DNA from: Methanomassiliicoccales archaeon RumEn M2
GTDB lineage: Archaea; Thermoplasmatota; Thermoplasmata; Methanomassiliicoccales; Methanomethylophilaceae
Assembly: GCA_001421175.1 (NCBI GenBank)
Contig: LJKL01000013.1
Span: 37,032 to 101,031 of the forward strand
Direction of reading: 5' to 3'
Length of the DNA stretch: 64,000 nucleotides
The position numbers and the translations under genes are program-made. This document shows, in pieces, positions 52,117 to 61,593 of this stretch (position 1 is the first letter of the stretch; every line of letters begins with the position of its first letter). The notes under the pieces were generated by a model. The model ran no database searches and was not told the origin of the DNA. It saw only the letters and a list, made by a program, of their open reading frames with translations.

Positions 52117-53487
52117 TCAGTTCTTGAAGCTGTGTACCGGCGCCGGTATCCTGCCGCCTCTGTTGACGAAGTCGCTGCAACCGAACCTGCTGACAGGCAT
52201 TATCGGGGATGCGCCCAGAAGGCCTCCGAACTCAGCTCTGTCGCCGACATCCTTTCCGATGACCGGGATTATCCTGACGGCGGTCGTCTTCTGGTTGACC
52301 ATCCCGATGGCCATCTCATCGGCTATTATCCCCGCCAGAGTCTCTGGCGTCGTGTTGCCGGGAATGGCTATCATGTCGAGTCCCACAGAGCATACGCAGG
52401 TCATGGCCTCTAATTTCTCAAGGGTGAGGGCTCCGGCGGTCACGGCCTCGGCCATGCTGCTGTCCTCGCTGACGGGTATGAAGGCGCCGCTGAGGCCGCC
52501 TACGTATGAAGAGGCCATTATCCCTCCCTTCTTCACCTGATCGTTGAGAATCGCCAGTGCGGCGGTGGTTCCCGGGGCCCCGACCATCTCCAGCCCCATC
52601 TCATGAAGTATGTCCGCGATGCTGTCCCCCACTGCGGGGGTGGGTGCCAGGGACAGGTCCACTATCCCGAAGGGCACGCCGAGTCTCCTGGAAGCCTCCT
52701 TGGCGACCAATTGGCCGACCCTTGTAACCTTGAAAGAGGTCTTCTTTATCGTTTCGCACAGGGTCTCGAAATCCCCGCCCTTGACCTGAGAGACCGCGGT
52801 CTTCACGACTCCCGGCCCGCTTACGCCGACATTTATGACGGCGTCCGTTTCGGTAACGCCGTGGAACGCCCCCGCCATGAAGGGGTTGTCGTCAGGCGGA
52901 TTGCAGAATATCACAAGCTTCGTGCATCCTATGGAGTCCCTGTCCGACGTTCTCTCCGCCGTACGTTTTATGACATCGCCCATGAGCCTCACGGCGTCCA
53001 TGTTTATCCCTATCTTCGTTGTGGCGACCTCGACGGAACCGCAAACCCTCTCCGTGCTTCCCAAAGCCTCAGGTATGGAGTCTATCAGCATCCGGTCCGA
53101 CCGGGTCATGCCCTTCGCCACCAGTGCCGAGTACCCGCCTATGAAATTGATACCTATCTTCTTCGCAGCCCTTTCCAGAGTATGTGCTATGGTGATGAAA
53201 TCATCGGGCATTCTGCAAGCAGAGGACCCGACGATGCCTATCGGGGTGACGGAGACCCTCTTGTTGACTATGGGGATCCCGTACTCCAGGCTGATGTCCT
53301 CTGCAACGGGGATCAGGTCCCGTGCGGTGCTTACGATCTTGTCGTATATCTTCTCATTAAGGGAATCCAGATCCGGGTCGCAGCATTCCATGAGGCTTAT
53401 GCCCATGGTGACCGTTCTTACGTCCAGGTTCTCCCTCTCGATCATCTTGTTGGTCTCGAGGACCTCGTCCAGATCTATCATGCGCAT
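52117..53487 (-). CDS. UPF0210 (DUF711) family protein
   Basis: A 456-residue soluble protein related to PFL-like glycyl-radical folds but of unknown activity. Conserved tracts include [36 protein letters not shown] residues near 130, [13 protein letters not shown], and [39 protein letters not shown]. The gene follows the ACT-domain gene after 5 bases, a pairing conserved across bacteria and archaea. Confidence 0.9.
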   Translation of the reverse strand: MRMIDLDEVLETNKMIERENLDVRTVTMGISLMECCDPDLDSLNEKIYDKIVSTARDLIPVAEDISLEYGIPIVNKRVSVTPIGIVGSSACRMPDDFITIAHTLERAAKKIGINFIGGYSALVAKGMTRSDRMLIDSIPEALGSTERVCGSVEVATTKIGINMDAVRLMGDVIKRTAERTSDRDSIGCTKLVIFCNPPDDNPFMAGAFHGVTETDAVINVGVSGPGVVKTAVSQVKGGDFETLCETIKKTSFKVTRVGQLVAKEASRRLGVPFGIVDLSLAPTPAVGDSIADILHEMGLEMVGAPGTTAALAILNDQVKKGGIMASSYVGGLSGAFIPVSEDSSMAEAVTAGALTLEKLEAMTCVCSVGLDMIAIPGNTTPETLAGIIADEMAIGMVNQKTTAVRIIPVIGKDVGDRAEFGGLLGASPIMPVSRFGCSDFVNRGGRIPAPVHSFKN

Positions 53488-53492
53488 TAGGA

Positions 53493-53764
53493 TCAGACTC
53501 TGTGCATCATGTTGAATATCTCTTCGTGCTGTGCCTTTATGGTGCAGCCGATCCTCTCGCCTATCTCATCCAGCTCATCAGTCATCTGAGAGAAGCTCTT
53601 GTCTGTCTTCGACGTATCGACGATCATCATCATGTTGATGTAATCCTGGACTGTCGTCTGGGAGATATCCAGGATGTTAATGTTGTTCTCTGCGAAGTAG
53701 GTGCATACCTTGCTATTATGCCGACCATGTCCTTGCCCACGAGCGTGACTATAGTTCTGTTCAT
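53493..53764 (-). CDS. ACT-domain protein (UPF0237), frameshifted in this sequence
   Basis: A small ACT-domain protein, usually about 90 residues. It opens [18 protein letters not shown], then one base is missing near 53708-53712; the correct frame continues [31 protein letters not shown] and ends NMMHRV at 53493. The corrected length is 90 residues, exactly as in the family. ACT domains bind amino acids; it is paired with the UPF0210 gene downstream and starts 4 bases inside the citramalate synthase stop region. Confidence 0.87.
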
Positions 53765-55332
53765 TCCGATCCCTTCCCGCCGGTCTCCTTTCTGAATATG
53801 GCGAACTCTATCGAATCAGACAGCGCGATGAGCGAAGCCTCTATAACGTTGTCGGACACGCCTATGGTGGTCCAGCTCTCCTTCCCGTCAGAGGATGTTA
53901 TCAAGACCCGTACAGGTGCAGCGGTGGCCGCCTTCTCGTCCAGGACCCTGACCTTATAATCCACCAGTCTTATCTCGCTCAGGAACGGGTAGAACTTGGT
54001 CAGCGCCTTCCTCAGAGCGCTGTCCAGAGCGTCCACGGGACCATTCCCGTCGGATGCTGTGTGCTCCACATTGCCGAGACGGTCCACCACCTTGACGCTG
54101 GCTTCGGATGTGAGCTTATTATCTCCCACTTCGTCTATGAACAGCCTGAATCCTGCTATGTCGAAGGGATCGTTGAAGTTCCCGGAGCTCTTTCTGACCA
54201 TCAGCTCGAAGCTGGCGTCCGCCCCGTCGAACTGGTAGCCTTTGGACTCCAGTTCCTTCACGGTGTTGAGTATTGAACCTATGTTCTTGTCCGTGGCAGG
54301 TATGCCGAGGATCCTCATCTTCTCCTCTATGCTGGCCCTTCCGGAGACCTCAGATACCAGTATCCTCCTGATATTGCCCACCGTCTCCGGCCTCACGTGC
54401 TCGTACGTCCTTGTGTCCTTCCTCAGGGCGCTTATATGCATCCCGCCCTTGTGGGCGAAGGCCTTATCTCCCACATAAGGGAGATGAGGTATGTTCCTGG
54501 TGTTCGCCACCTCGGAGACCTTCTTGCTCAGGTGGGTCAGTCCCTCAAGGCCGACGCCGGTCTTGTATCCCATCTTCAGCATGAGATTCGGTATTATGGA
54601 GCAGAGGTTTGCGTTCCCGCATCTCTCCCCCAGGCCGTTCACGGTCCCCTGGACCATGGTGGCCCCGCTCCTTACGGCGGCCAGGCTGCACGCTACTGCC
54701 AGGTCGGAGTCGTTATGGCAGTGTATGCCCACCGGGACGCTGATGCCCCTCACTACCTTGGATGTGATCTCAGCAACCGATTCCACGAGCGTACCGCCGT
54801 TGGTATCGCAGAGAACGATCCATTCCGCTCCCGCGGCCGCAGCTGTCTCGGCTACCTTCATCGCGTATTCCGTGTTGTCGGTATAGCCGTCGAAGAAATG
54901 CTCCGCGTCGAATATGACTTCCTTCCCTTCGGATCTCAGGAATCTCACGCTGTCATCTATCATCCTGAGATTCTCTTCCAGAGTGGTCCTGAGGGCGTCA
55001 GTGACATGGAAGTCCCAGGCCTTACCGAATATGCACACTGTATCCGCGGAAGAATCCGCCAGCATCCTCAGCTGCGGGTCCTTCTCCGCGCTTGTCTCGG
55101 GACGGCAGGTGCTTCCGAAAGCAACCACTCTAGTGCCGGTTCTCCTTCCTCTCAGGGATTCGAAGAGCTCCGCATCCTTAGGATTCGAGGCAGGCATACC
55201 GCATTCGACGAAATCCGCGCCGAACTCATCCAGAGCGCTCAGTATCTCTTGCTTGTCCTTCAGAGAGAAAGATATGCCCTCTGTCTGGGCGCCGTCCCTG
55301 AGAGTCGTGTCGTATATGTAGATTCTGGGCAT
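53761..55332 (-). CDS. cimA: Citramalate synthase (CimA type)
   Basis: The 523-residue enzyme joins pyruvate and acetyl-CoA into citramalate for isoleucine synthesis. The catalytic TIM barrel is typical of the isopropylmalate synthase family (IYDTTLRDGAQTEGISFSLKDKQEIL, IHCHNDSDLAVACSLAAVRSGATMVQGTVNGLGERCGNANL), and the C-terminal regulatory domain (about residues 390-515) is present. The TIGR00977-like length and the HKGGMHISAL motif favour citramalate synthase over homocitrate or isopropylmalate synthase. homoserine dehydrogenase lies directly upstream. Confidence 0.88.
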   Translation of the reverse strand: MPRIYIYDTTLRDGAQTEGISFSLKDKQEILSALDEFGADFVECGMPASNPKDAELFESLRGRRTGTRVVAFGSTCRPETSAEKDPQLRMLADSSADTVCIFGKAWDFHVTDALRTTLEENLRMIDDSVRFLRSEGKEVIFDAEHFFDGYTDNTEYAMKVAETAAAAGAEWIVLCDTNGGTLVESVAEITSKVVRGISVPVGIHCHNDSDLAVACSLAAVRSGATMVQGTVNGLGERCGNANLCSIIPNLMLKMGYKTGVGLEGLTHLSKKVSEVANTRNIPHLPYVGDKAFAHKGGMHISALRKDTRTYEHVRPETVGNIRRILVSEVSGRASIEEKMRILGIPATDKNIGSILNTVKELESKGYQFDGADASFELMVRKSSGNFNDPFDIAGFRLFIDEVGDNKLTSEASVKVVDRLGNVEHTASDGNGPVDALDSALRKALTKFYPFLSEIRLVDYKVRVLDEKAATAAPVRVLITSSDGKESWTTIGVSDNVIEASLIALSDSIEFAIFRKETGGKGSE

Positions 55333-55335
55333 TTC

Positions 55336-56343
55336 CTACGCATTCCGTCTGTCCATTATCCATATGAGGTCACTGAGGATGGCCGAGGCTGTCTCGCCCT
55401 TGCCGGCACCGCGGCCGGAAACGGTTATCGGCCCCGCCATGTCCGTCAGGATCTGTGCCTTGTTGAGGGATCCGGGCACGCTTAGAGGGTGATTCTTCGG
55501 TATGAGCCGGGGAGCGACCTCCAGCCTGTCCTTGGATATCTCGCCGATGTGCCTTATGACCATTCCCTTCTCGGCAGCCATCTCCACGGCTTCCGCCGTA
55601 ACGGTATCTATGCCCGTGACGGAGACATCCGAGAAGCTCACCTTCCTCTTGAAGATCGAGTTCGCCAGTATCGCGACCTTGCATGCGGAGTCTATGCCCT
55701 TTATGTCATAGGTCGGGTCAGTCTCGGCATATCCGAGCTGCTGGGCCTCCCTGAGTGCCTGTTCGAAAGGTATTCCGCTGTCCATCCTGCTGAGTATGAG
55801 GTTGCACGTCCCGTTGAATATTCCCTGTATGGAGTTTATCCTCTGCCCAACAAGTGCTTCGTTGCACAGATTTATCATCGGCATACCGCCCCCCACGGAT
55901 CCTTCGAAGCGAAGGTAGCAGCCGTTCTCCTTTGCCAGTTCATCGAGTTCCGAATACGCAAGTGCCAGCGGCCCTTTGTTGACTGTGATGACGTCCTTCC
56001 CCTTCCTGAGGGCGTGCCTTATGTTCTTAAGCCCCTCTCCGCCGTCGGTTATGTTCGTGGGGGAGGCCTCTATCAGGAGATCGAAGTCAACCATATCCAT
56101 TATCTCGGTGCAGGACAAACCGTTCCTGTCCGTGTGCAGCTTCCCGGTATTGTTCTTGCCGCCGAGGGTGCAGAAACCGCAGATCTTGTATGTGCCGTCG
56201 TTGATCTCATAGCTCTTCGAATCGACTATGCCCACCACGGTTATCAGTTCATCATATCTGCTCTTGAGGTAGGCATCCTTGATGATCAAAGTCTCGAAGA
56301 AGCCGCGGCCTATGTTGCCGAATCCGGATATGAAGACCCTCAT
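55336..56343 (-). CDS. hom: Homoserine dehydrogenase
   Basis: A 335-residue NAD(P)-dependent enzyme that reduces aspartate semialdehyde to homoserine for threonine and methionine. The Rossmann start is VFISGFGNIGRGFFE; the catalytic region has VITVNKGPLALAYSELDELAKENG, FEGSVGGGMPMINL and GIFNGTCNLILSRM, and GYAETDPTYDIKGIDSACK. It lacks a C-terminal ACT domain; that role probably falls to the separate ACT gene that overlaps its start by four bases. Confidence 0.95.
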   Translation of the reverse strand: MRVFISGFGNIGRGFFETLIIKDAYLKSRYDELITVVGIVDSKSYEINDGTYKICGFCTLGGKNNTGKLHTDRNGLSCTEIMDMVDFDLLIEASPTNITDGGEGLKNIRHALRKGKDVITVNKGPLALAYSELDELAKENGCYLRFEGSVGGGMPMINLCNEALVGQRINSIQGIFNGTCNLILSRMDSGIPFEQALREAQQLGYAETDPTYDIKGIDSACKVAILANSIFKRKVSFSDVSVTGIDTVTAEAVEMAAEKGMVIRHIGEISKDRLEVAPRLIPKNHPLSVPGSLNKAQILTDMAGPITVSGRGAGKGETASAILSDLIWIMDRRNA

Positions 56344-56834
56344 GCTGTCAGCCCCCTTATGCAGGTGAGCTTATTCTTCTCACAGGAATCGACCATGAAA
56401 GCATCCAGCTTCTTGGCGTCCTCCTTCGTCTCCAGTTTGGCGGATATTCTTACGGTCCGTCCTTCGCCGTCAGTCTGAGAGGAGGTGTTTATCTCGTAAG
56501 AGGAGAAGGCCACGGTCTCGGCGGCCTTTTTCATAAGATTCTCGGTGAAGGCGCAGTCCGCATTGCCGATCAGTATGTAGTCCATGGGCACGGTGCCTGT
56601 TACGGACCCCATCTTCGCTATGACCACGTCCCTGCTCTTCCATATGGATTTGAGGGTCTCCAGCTTATCAGACTCCACGTTGAATGTCAGGTTCACACTT
56701 ATCATGCCGTCTATGACCTGCTCGCGGTTGTGAACAACCCCCACGATGTTGCCGTCCACAGCGGATACCGGTTCCAATGATCTGACAAGGCTTCCGGGTA
56801 TGTCCTTTACGTAAATATCTGCGTTAACTAGCAT
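56340..56834 (-). CDS. ACT-domain regulatory protein (homoserine dehydrogenase partner)
   Basis: A 164-residue protein with an N-terminal ACT domain (DIYVKDIPGSLVRSLEPVSAVDGNIVGVVHNREQV) and a second alpha/beta part. In many archaea such a protein is encoded just before hom and is thought to supply amino-acid feedback. The ATGA overlap with hom supports that link here. A promoter probably lies in the 55-base gap upstream. Confidence 0.88.
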   Translation of the reverse strand: MLVNADIYVKDIPGSLVRSLEPVSAVDGNIVGVVHNREQVIDGMISVNLTFNVESDKLETLKSIWKSRDVVIAKMGSVTGTVPMDYILIGNADCAFTENLMKKAAETVAFSSYEINTSSQTDGEGRTVRISAKLETKEDAKKLDAFMVDSCEKNKLTCIRGLTA

Positions 56835-56889
56835 CTAATCTCCTCTCGCCACTTTATTAGGTGCGCGCTTATATAAGGTATCCCGTCAG

Positions 56890-57696
56890 CTACTGTGTGT
56901 AGAAGGTGTTCGCCACCTTCTCACCCAGCTGTGTTATCCTGTAGGTCTTGCCATTCTTCTCGACCCAACCCCTATCCATCCAAGGCGTTAGATAATGCCT
57001 GCCGAAGTACATCTTCTCCTTCTGCTTCTCGTCGGTCTTGCCCTTCCTATCGTCGGGAGCGAAGCTCCAAAGACCCAGATCCTTCAGATGGTTAATGCAC
57101 AGGAGACGAGGCGGGATGCTCTTCTTGGATATCATGAGTATTCCCCTGAGGCATCTTACCAAGTCCTCATCGGGGATATCTATCTTATATGTGCTCATAG
57201 GCTTCAGGTCATAGGTCTCTGCCGTAAGGCCCAGGGGCCTCCCCTCCCGGTAGTAGAGCTTCCTTATGTCCTTCTCGGATGTGGTATATGCCTTTGTGCC
57301 AACGGTGAAAGGGACTGTGCCAGGCACCATCATGGCCGCTACGGTTGATGCGGCCGAGTATTCCGGTGTCCCGGAGGATACATTGATCAGAATATCGGAT
57401 CCTGCCCTGCTCTCGGAGAGAAGTATGTTGAAAACGGTTCTCAGCATCTCCTGGTAGTCATAGACCTTGGCTTTGTGCTCCACTATCTCCGTATCGGGAG
57501 CGGATGAGATCATCAACCTGCAGACCTCGTCATAGAATTCCTGATAGACTTTCAGAGAGGGATCGTTGGGGTCTTTGACATAATGTATCAGATGAACTCT
57601 GTCAGGGCGCTCCTTCAGGAAGGGGTCCACGATCATGACGGTTTCGAAGGTCACGCATGCGACCATGACCTTGGCGCGTCCTCTTACTGGCATCAT
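56890..57696 (-). CDS. CARF-like domain protein with winged-helix C-terminus (DUF6293-like)
   Basis: The N-terminal 150 residues form a Rossmann-like domain with the tract DILINVSSGTPEYSAASTVAAMMVPG, similar to the nucleotide-binding motif of CARF regulators. The C-terminal 60 residues look like a winged helix (HYLTPWMDRGWVEKNGKTYRITQLGEKVAN). At 268 residues it resembles archaeal HFX_2341/DUF6293 regulators. No CRISPR array or cas gene is in the window, so it may sense another nucleotide. tRNA-Ser lies upstream. Confidence 0.75.
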   Translation of the reverse strand: MMPVRGRAKVMVACVTFETVMIVDPFLKERPDRVHLIHYVKDPNDPSLKVYQEFYDEVCRLMISSAPDTEIVEHKAKVYDYQEMLRTVFNILLSESRAGSDILINVSSGTPEYSAASTVAAMMVPGTVPFTVGTKAYTTSEKDIRKLYYREGRPLGLTAETYDLKPMSTYKIDIPDEDLVRCLRGILMISKKSIPPRLLCINHLKDLGLWSFAPDDRKGKTDEKQKEKMYFGRHYLTPWMDRGWVEKNGKTYRITQLGEKVANTFYTQ

Positions 57697-57784
57697 AAGA
57701 GGATTCTCCTTCAGGATATATGATTGTGCCGAAACCCAGGGCCGATCGGATCAGCGTTCGCGTGATCAGAATGTGATAATTAGG

Positions 57785-57868
57785 CGCCGAGAGGGAGATT
57801 CGAACTCCCGAGGAGAAACCTCCACGAGCTTTCCAGGCTCGCGCCTTACCGGGCTGGGCCATCTCGGC
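57785..57868 (-). tRNA. tRNA-Ser (anticodon GGA)
   Basis: Acceptor GCCGAGA pairs with TCTCGGC. The anticodon stem CGAGC/GCTCG encloses CTGGAAA with anticodon GGA, and a long variable arm (TGGAGGTTTCTCCTC) follows, as in serine tRNAs. The T arm is GAGTTCGAATCTC. The discriminator is G and CCA is not fully encoded. Confidence 0.94.
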
Positions 57869-57997
57869 TCTCAGTCGACAAACTGGTACTTGCATTAAAA
57901 GGTTTTCATGTGCCGGAGGGCATTTCGTATGCGGGCCGGGGATGCTAGCCTTCGCATTCTGCGGTTGTGAGCATCATGTTTTTAGTCCCTATCAGCA

Positions 57998-58801
57998 ATG
58001 CAGTACCTGAACGATATGGCTGCCAAGATCCCCCCGATAACGAGAGAAGACGTCGACGAGACGATAGGTTTCATAAGAAGCTCCGTAGAGGAGGTAGGAT
58101 GCGAAGGTCTGGTCATAGGTCTAAGCGGAGGTTTGGATTCCGCAGTGACCACCAAGCTCTGCGTCGAGGCAATAGGCGCCGATAAAATACTGAATGTGTT
58201 CATGCCTTCAAGAGGAACGCCTGCTGAGGATTACAAGGTCACCTATTCGCTGAGCAGGGAGTGGGGCACGGAATATCGGGTCATAGACATACAGCCTGCC
58301 GTGGATGCGTTGACGGCAGTCCTGCTATCGGATACGGAGGCGCCGATGGAGAGGGGCAACATATCCGCCCGTTGCAGGATGATCGTCATGTATAACCTGG
58401 CGAAGAAGCGCAATTATATCGTCGTCGGGACCTCCAATCAAAGCGAGATCATGATGGGTTATTTCACCAAGTTCGGAGACGGGGCATGCGACATAACGCC
58501 TCTCGCGAACATGTACAAGACTGAGGTCAGACAGATGGCCGCGTTCCTGGACATACCTCAGCCGATATTGGACAGACCTCCGTCGGCAGGGTTCTGGGTG
58601 GGACAGACGGACGAGGACGAGATGGGCATTGTGTACGAGAAGCTGGATGTCATCCTTTATGGATTGGAGCAGGGCCGGTCCGATAAGGCAATATCCGCAG
58701 ACACGGACGTACCGATAGAGAAGGTCAGGGAGATCAGGGAAGAGGTTCGCAGGATGGAGCATAAGAGATTGCTGCCCATGAGACCCTCTATACAGGGATA
58801 A
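57998..58801 (+). CDS. nadE: NAD synthetase
   Basis: A 267-residue ammonia-dependent NadE, which amidates deamido-NAD. The PP-loop SGGLDSAVTTKLCVEA is near residue 42, and GTSNQSEIMMGYFTKFGDGACDITPLANMYKTEVRQMA and PPSAGFWVGQTDEDEMG are characteristic. There is no glutaminase domain. The start may be at the ATG a few codons on (MAAKIPPITRED). A tRNA-Glu gene follows. Confidence 0.95.
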   Translation: MQYLNDMAAKIPPITREDVDETIGFIRSSVEEVGCEGLVIGLSGGLDSAVTTKLCVEAIGADKILNVFMPSRGTPAEDYKVTYSLSREWGTEYRVIDIQPAVDALTAVLLSDTEAPMERGNISARCRMIVMYNLAKKRNYIVVGTSNQSEIMMGYFTKFGDGACDITPLANMYKTEVRQMAAFLDIPQPILDRPPSAGFWVGQTDEDEMGIVYEKLDVILYGLEQGRSDKAISADTDVPIEKVREIREEVRRMEHKRLLPMRPSIQG

Positions 58802-58898
58802 GCACAGTTTTGCACGATAGCGAGCCAGCATATAGGGGCGCCAATGGTGTTTCCTCAAAAAACTATATTAACATCTTCGCAATCTCCTGCTTACTTCA

Positions 58899-58971
58899 GC
58901 TCCTGTAGTGTAGCGGCCAATCATGGAGCCCTCTCGAGGCTCCGACCCGGGTTCAAATCCCGGCGGGAGCA
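58899..58971 (+). tRNA. tRNA-Glu (anticodon CTC)
   Basis: Acceptor GCTCCTG pairs with CGGGAGC. The anticodon arm GGAGCC/GGCTCC encloses CTCTCGA with anticodon CTC, and the T arm is CCGGGTTCAAATCCCGG. The discriminator is A; CCA is not encoded. A tatatta element about 35 bases upstream is a likely TATA box. Confidence 0.94.
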
Positions 58972-59069
58972 CTTTTCCTACACCTCAGCCGTCTGGCTGG
59001 TCCGCAGACGTTACCGAACCGTATTCTCTGCAGAGATAAACCGAATCGGTTTGCTCATGTCTGTGAATT

Positions 59070-60116
59070 TCATACTGCAGGTTTGGTCGCAACGAGCTTC
59101 AGGCTCTCTACGGGCAATCCCGCGTATTGTCTCTCACTGATATCCTTATCCTCGTTGGCCCCTTCGATCCTGAATCCTGCAGCGATCACATATCCAATGT
59201 ATTCTGTCTTCAGAACAGCGCCGCCAACACAGCCGGATATCAGGTCCTCGTCCGCCCTCTGCTCTGCCGTGAGCTCATCGAGGAGCACAATGTCCGAGAT
59301 ATACATCCTTCCGCCCGGCTTAAGCACCCTGAACGCCTCCCTGAACGCCTTCGCCTTATCGGGCACCAGGTTGATGACGCAGTTGCTCATGACCAAGTCC
59401 ACGGTGCCGCTGTCTATGGGCAGGTCCTCTATGTCCCCGAGCCTGAATTCAACGTTTGAGAAGCCGTTATCCTTCGCATTCTTCCTCGCTTTCCGGATCA
59501 TCTCTTCGGTGAAGTCCACCCCGATCACTTTGCCCTTAGGCCCGACCCTGTTGGCTGCCAGGAATGCGTCCATGCCCGCTCCGCTGCCCAGGTCCAATAC
59601 GGTCTCGCCTTCCCTCATGCTGCCCAGTGCCCCGGGATTACCGCATCCCAAGCCCAGATTCGCCTCCGGAACCCCGTTCATGTCCTCCTCTGAGTAGCCG
59701 AGGGAGGAAGAGATCTGAATAGGATCGTGGCCATTGCCGCAGCATCCGCTGCCGCAACCGCAACCGCCGCCCTCCAGGGCGATCTTGCTGTATTTCTTCC
59801 TGACCGTCTGCTTTATTTCGTTGCCGGAGGGCATCCGGGGCTCGCAGCAGTTCTCCTTCTCCTCTATTTTCATAGCTCTGAGACTTTCCAGCATCTCGTC
59901 ATTCGCAATGCTGTAGACAATGTTCCGACCATTCTTCTTGAATTTCACTATCCCCGCTTCTGTCAGGACCTTGAGGTGTCGTGAAACAGTCGTTTGGTCC
60001 TTTTTAGTTCCGGAGAAGTCGCATGCGCAATGCTCATTCCTTAGAAGGTAACCGACAATGGTGAGCCGGGTATCGTTACCGAGGGCTTTGAAGATCCTTG
60101 CCTTTTCTGACAGCAC
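59070..60116 (-). CDS. arsM: ArsR-type repressor fused to arsenite methyltransferase (ArsM)
   Basis: The N-terminal 90 residues are an ArsR-type winged helix ([32 protein letters not shown]), with a CxC-like pair for metalloid binding, and the next 260 are an ArsM methyltransferase: a cysteine-rich stretch ([14 protein letters not shown]), then the SAM-binding motif [20 protein letters not shown] and [24 protein letters not shown]. It would methylate arsenite and regulate its own expression. The GTG at 60116 is a sensible start; the frame is open to 60200, through the AT-rich promoter. ACR3 lies upstream. Confidence 0.88.
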   Translation of the reverse strand: MLSEKARIFKALGNDTRLTIVGYLLRNEHCACDFSGTKKDQTTVSRHLKVLTEAGIVKFKKNGRNIVYSIANDEMLESLRAMKIEEKENCCEPRMPSGNEIKQTVRKKYSKIALEGGGCGCGSGCCGNGHDPIQISSSLGYSEEDMNGVPEANLGLGCGNPGALGSMREGETVLDLGSGAGMDAFLAANRVGPKGKVIGVDFTEEMIRKARKNAKDNGFSNVEFRLGDIEDLPIDSGTVDLVMSNCVINLVPDKAKAFREAFRVLKPGGRMYISDIVLLDELTAEQRADEDLISGCVGGAVLKTEYIGYVIAAGFRIEGANEDKDISERQYAGLPVESLKLVATKPAV

Positions 60117-60118
60117 GG

Positions 60119-60157
60119 TATATGCATATATGTACACATATACATATATTATTGTAA
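60119..60157. promoter_or_regulatory. AT-rich alternating region before arsRM
   Basis: The stretch tatatgcatatatgtacac followed by atatacatatatt contains short overlapping palindromes (such as tatatgcatata and atatgtacacata). It lies directly before the ArsR-ArsM gene and probably holds its TATA box and a self-regulating operator. Confidence 0.45.
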
Positions 60158-60311
60158 TAAAGAGTTGCCGCAATGCCAGATCCGACGTAGCTGATCCCAT
60201 CCCGAACGCCTGTCCGGCTCAGTTTCAAAAGGAACCCCGGGGCGGGCGTACCGCCGGGATGCTGTGATGGCCGACACATGTGCCAAAGCTTCACAGAAAG
60301 GCGTCTGACGA

Positions 60312-61460
60312 TTATTCCGTATCAGGTTCGGTACCGGTCTTTCCCGATCTTATTTTCCCATCCGGCCCATAATACCTGGTGCGGAAGTACAATGACAGAT
60401 TGACCAGGCCGATCAGGACAGGCACCTCGACCAAAGGACCTATCACCGCCGCGAAGGCGACGCCTGAACCGATACCGAAAACCCCGATGGCCACTGCGAT
60501 CGCCAGTTCGAAGTTGTTGCTGGCCGCAGTGAAGGACTGTGAGGCTGTATGCGGATAATCGAAGCCCAGGCGCATGGAGACCCAGAAGGACAGCAGGAAC
60601 ATTATCAGGAAGTAGATCAGAAGAGGTACGGCAACCCTGACGACATCGAACGGGAGCTGGACTATGTACTCCCCCTTAAGAGAGAACATAACCACGATGG
60701 TAAACAGGAGGGCGAGCAGGGATATCTTGCTCATCACCGGCATGAACCTGTTATCATACCATTCCTCTCCCTTTCGTGGAAGAAGTGTGTATCTTGTGAT
60801 GATGCCGGCGAAGAAAGGTATTCCGAGGTAAACGATCACACTGACGGCCACAGATGCTATTGAGATGTTGACGGCCACACCAGATCCCGGGGACACGTCA
60901 TCCGAAAGCACTGTTATCAGGAAATACGCATAGAAGGAGTACAGAACTATCTGGAATATCGAATTCAGGGCCACCAATATCGCCGCGTATTCCGTATCCC
61001 CTTTGGCCAACTGATTCCATACAAGCACCATTGCGATACAGCGCGCCACCCCTGTCAGGATAAGCCCGATACGATATTCCGGCTGATCGGGAAGGAATAT
61101 CCAGGCCAGGGCGAACATGAGCATCGGTCCGACGATGTAGTTCAGGAACAGGGATGTGCCGAGCATCCTCTTCATTTCCTTCTGACCCTTCAATTTTCCC
61201 AACTGCTCGTATTTCACCTTGGCCAAGGGAGGGTACATCATAAGGATCAGGCCGACGGCAATCGGTATGGAGGTGGTACCTATGCTCAGACCTTCGAGAT
61301 ATGAGGCGAGATCGGGTACCAGATAGCCCAACGATATTCCCAGAAACATGGCTAAGAAAATCCAGACTGTAAGATATTTGTTCAAGAAGCCGAGCCCCTG
61401 GGAGGCATGCATTTCTCCATCCGAACCAACGTCACTCATCAGGTTAACCTTCCGGATCAT
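60312..61460 (-). CDS. acr3: Arsenite efflux transporter ACR3
   Basis: A 382-residue permease with ten membrane segments that expels arsenite. Family marks are [45 protein letters not shown] with the conserved cysteine, and [24 protein letters not shown]. The start may be [10 protein letters not shown], eight residues in. The ArsR-ArsM fusion gene lies downstream in the same orientation, so the pair forms an arsenic resistance unit. Confidence 0.95.
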   Translation of the reverse strand: MIRKVNLMSDVGSDGEMHASQGLGFLNKYLTVWIFLAMFLGISLGYLVPDLASYLEGLSIGTTSIPIAVGLILMMYPPLAKVKYEQLGKLKGQKEMKRMLGTSLFLNYIVGPMLMFALAWIFLPDQPEYRIGLILTGVARCIAMVLVWNQLAKGDTEYAAILVALNSIFQIVLYSFYAYFLITVLSDDVSPGSGVAVNISIASVAVSVIVYLGIPFFAGIITRYTLLPRKGEEWYDNRFMPVMSKISLLALLFTIVVMFSLKGEYIVQLPFDVVRVAVPLLIYFLIMFLLSFWVSMRLGFDYPHTASQSFTAASNNFELAIAVAIGVFGIGSGVAFAAVIGPLVEVPVLIGLVNLSLYFRTRYYGPDGKIRSGKTGTEPDTE

Positions 61461-61483
61461 GCCGGTATCGATCTTGGAATGAG

Positions 61484-61516
61484 GTGATAGTATATTGATG
61501 AGTATATATCTATTCT
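61484..61516. promoter_or_regulatory. AT-rich promoter region of acr3
   Basis: The stretch tagtatattgatgagtatatatct upstream of acr3 contains repeats of gtatat and a TATA-like element. It may also bind the ArsR part of the neighbouring fusion protein. Confidence 0.4.
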
Positions 61517-61593
61517 GTAATCGCAGTCATGTGATATTCAACACAACCTGCACGGTCATCTGAATCGGGACGCCTTGATCCGGCCGACTGCCC

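Noticed and set aside
52603..53490. Plus-strand ORF opposite UPF0210
   Set aside because: Shadow of a conserved gene; its translation is rich in arginine and tyrosine with no domain.
54397..55485. Plus-strand ORFs opposite citramalate synthase and homoserine dehydrogenase
   Set aside because: They are frame shadows of two well-supported minus-strand genes; long open shadows are expected in this codon usage.
59038..59052. 15-base palindrome aaaccgaatcggttt downstream of arsM as a terminator
   Set aside because: The loop would be one base, too short to form a hairpin, and no T tract follows; a chance or duplex-binding site is as likely.
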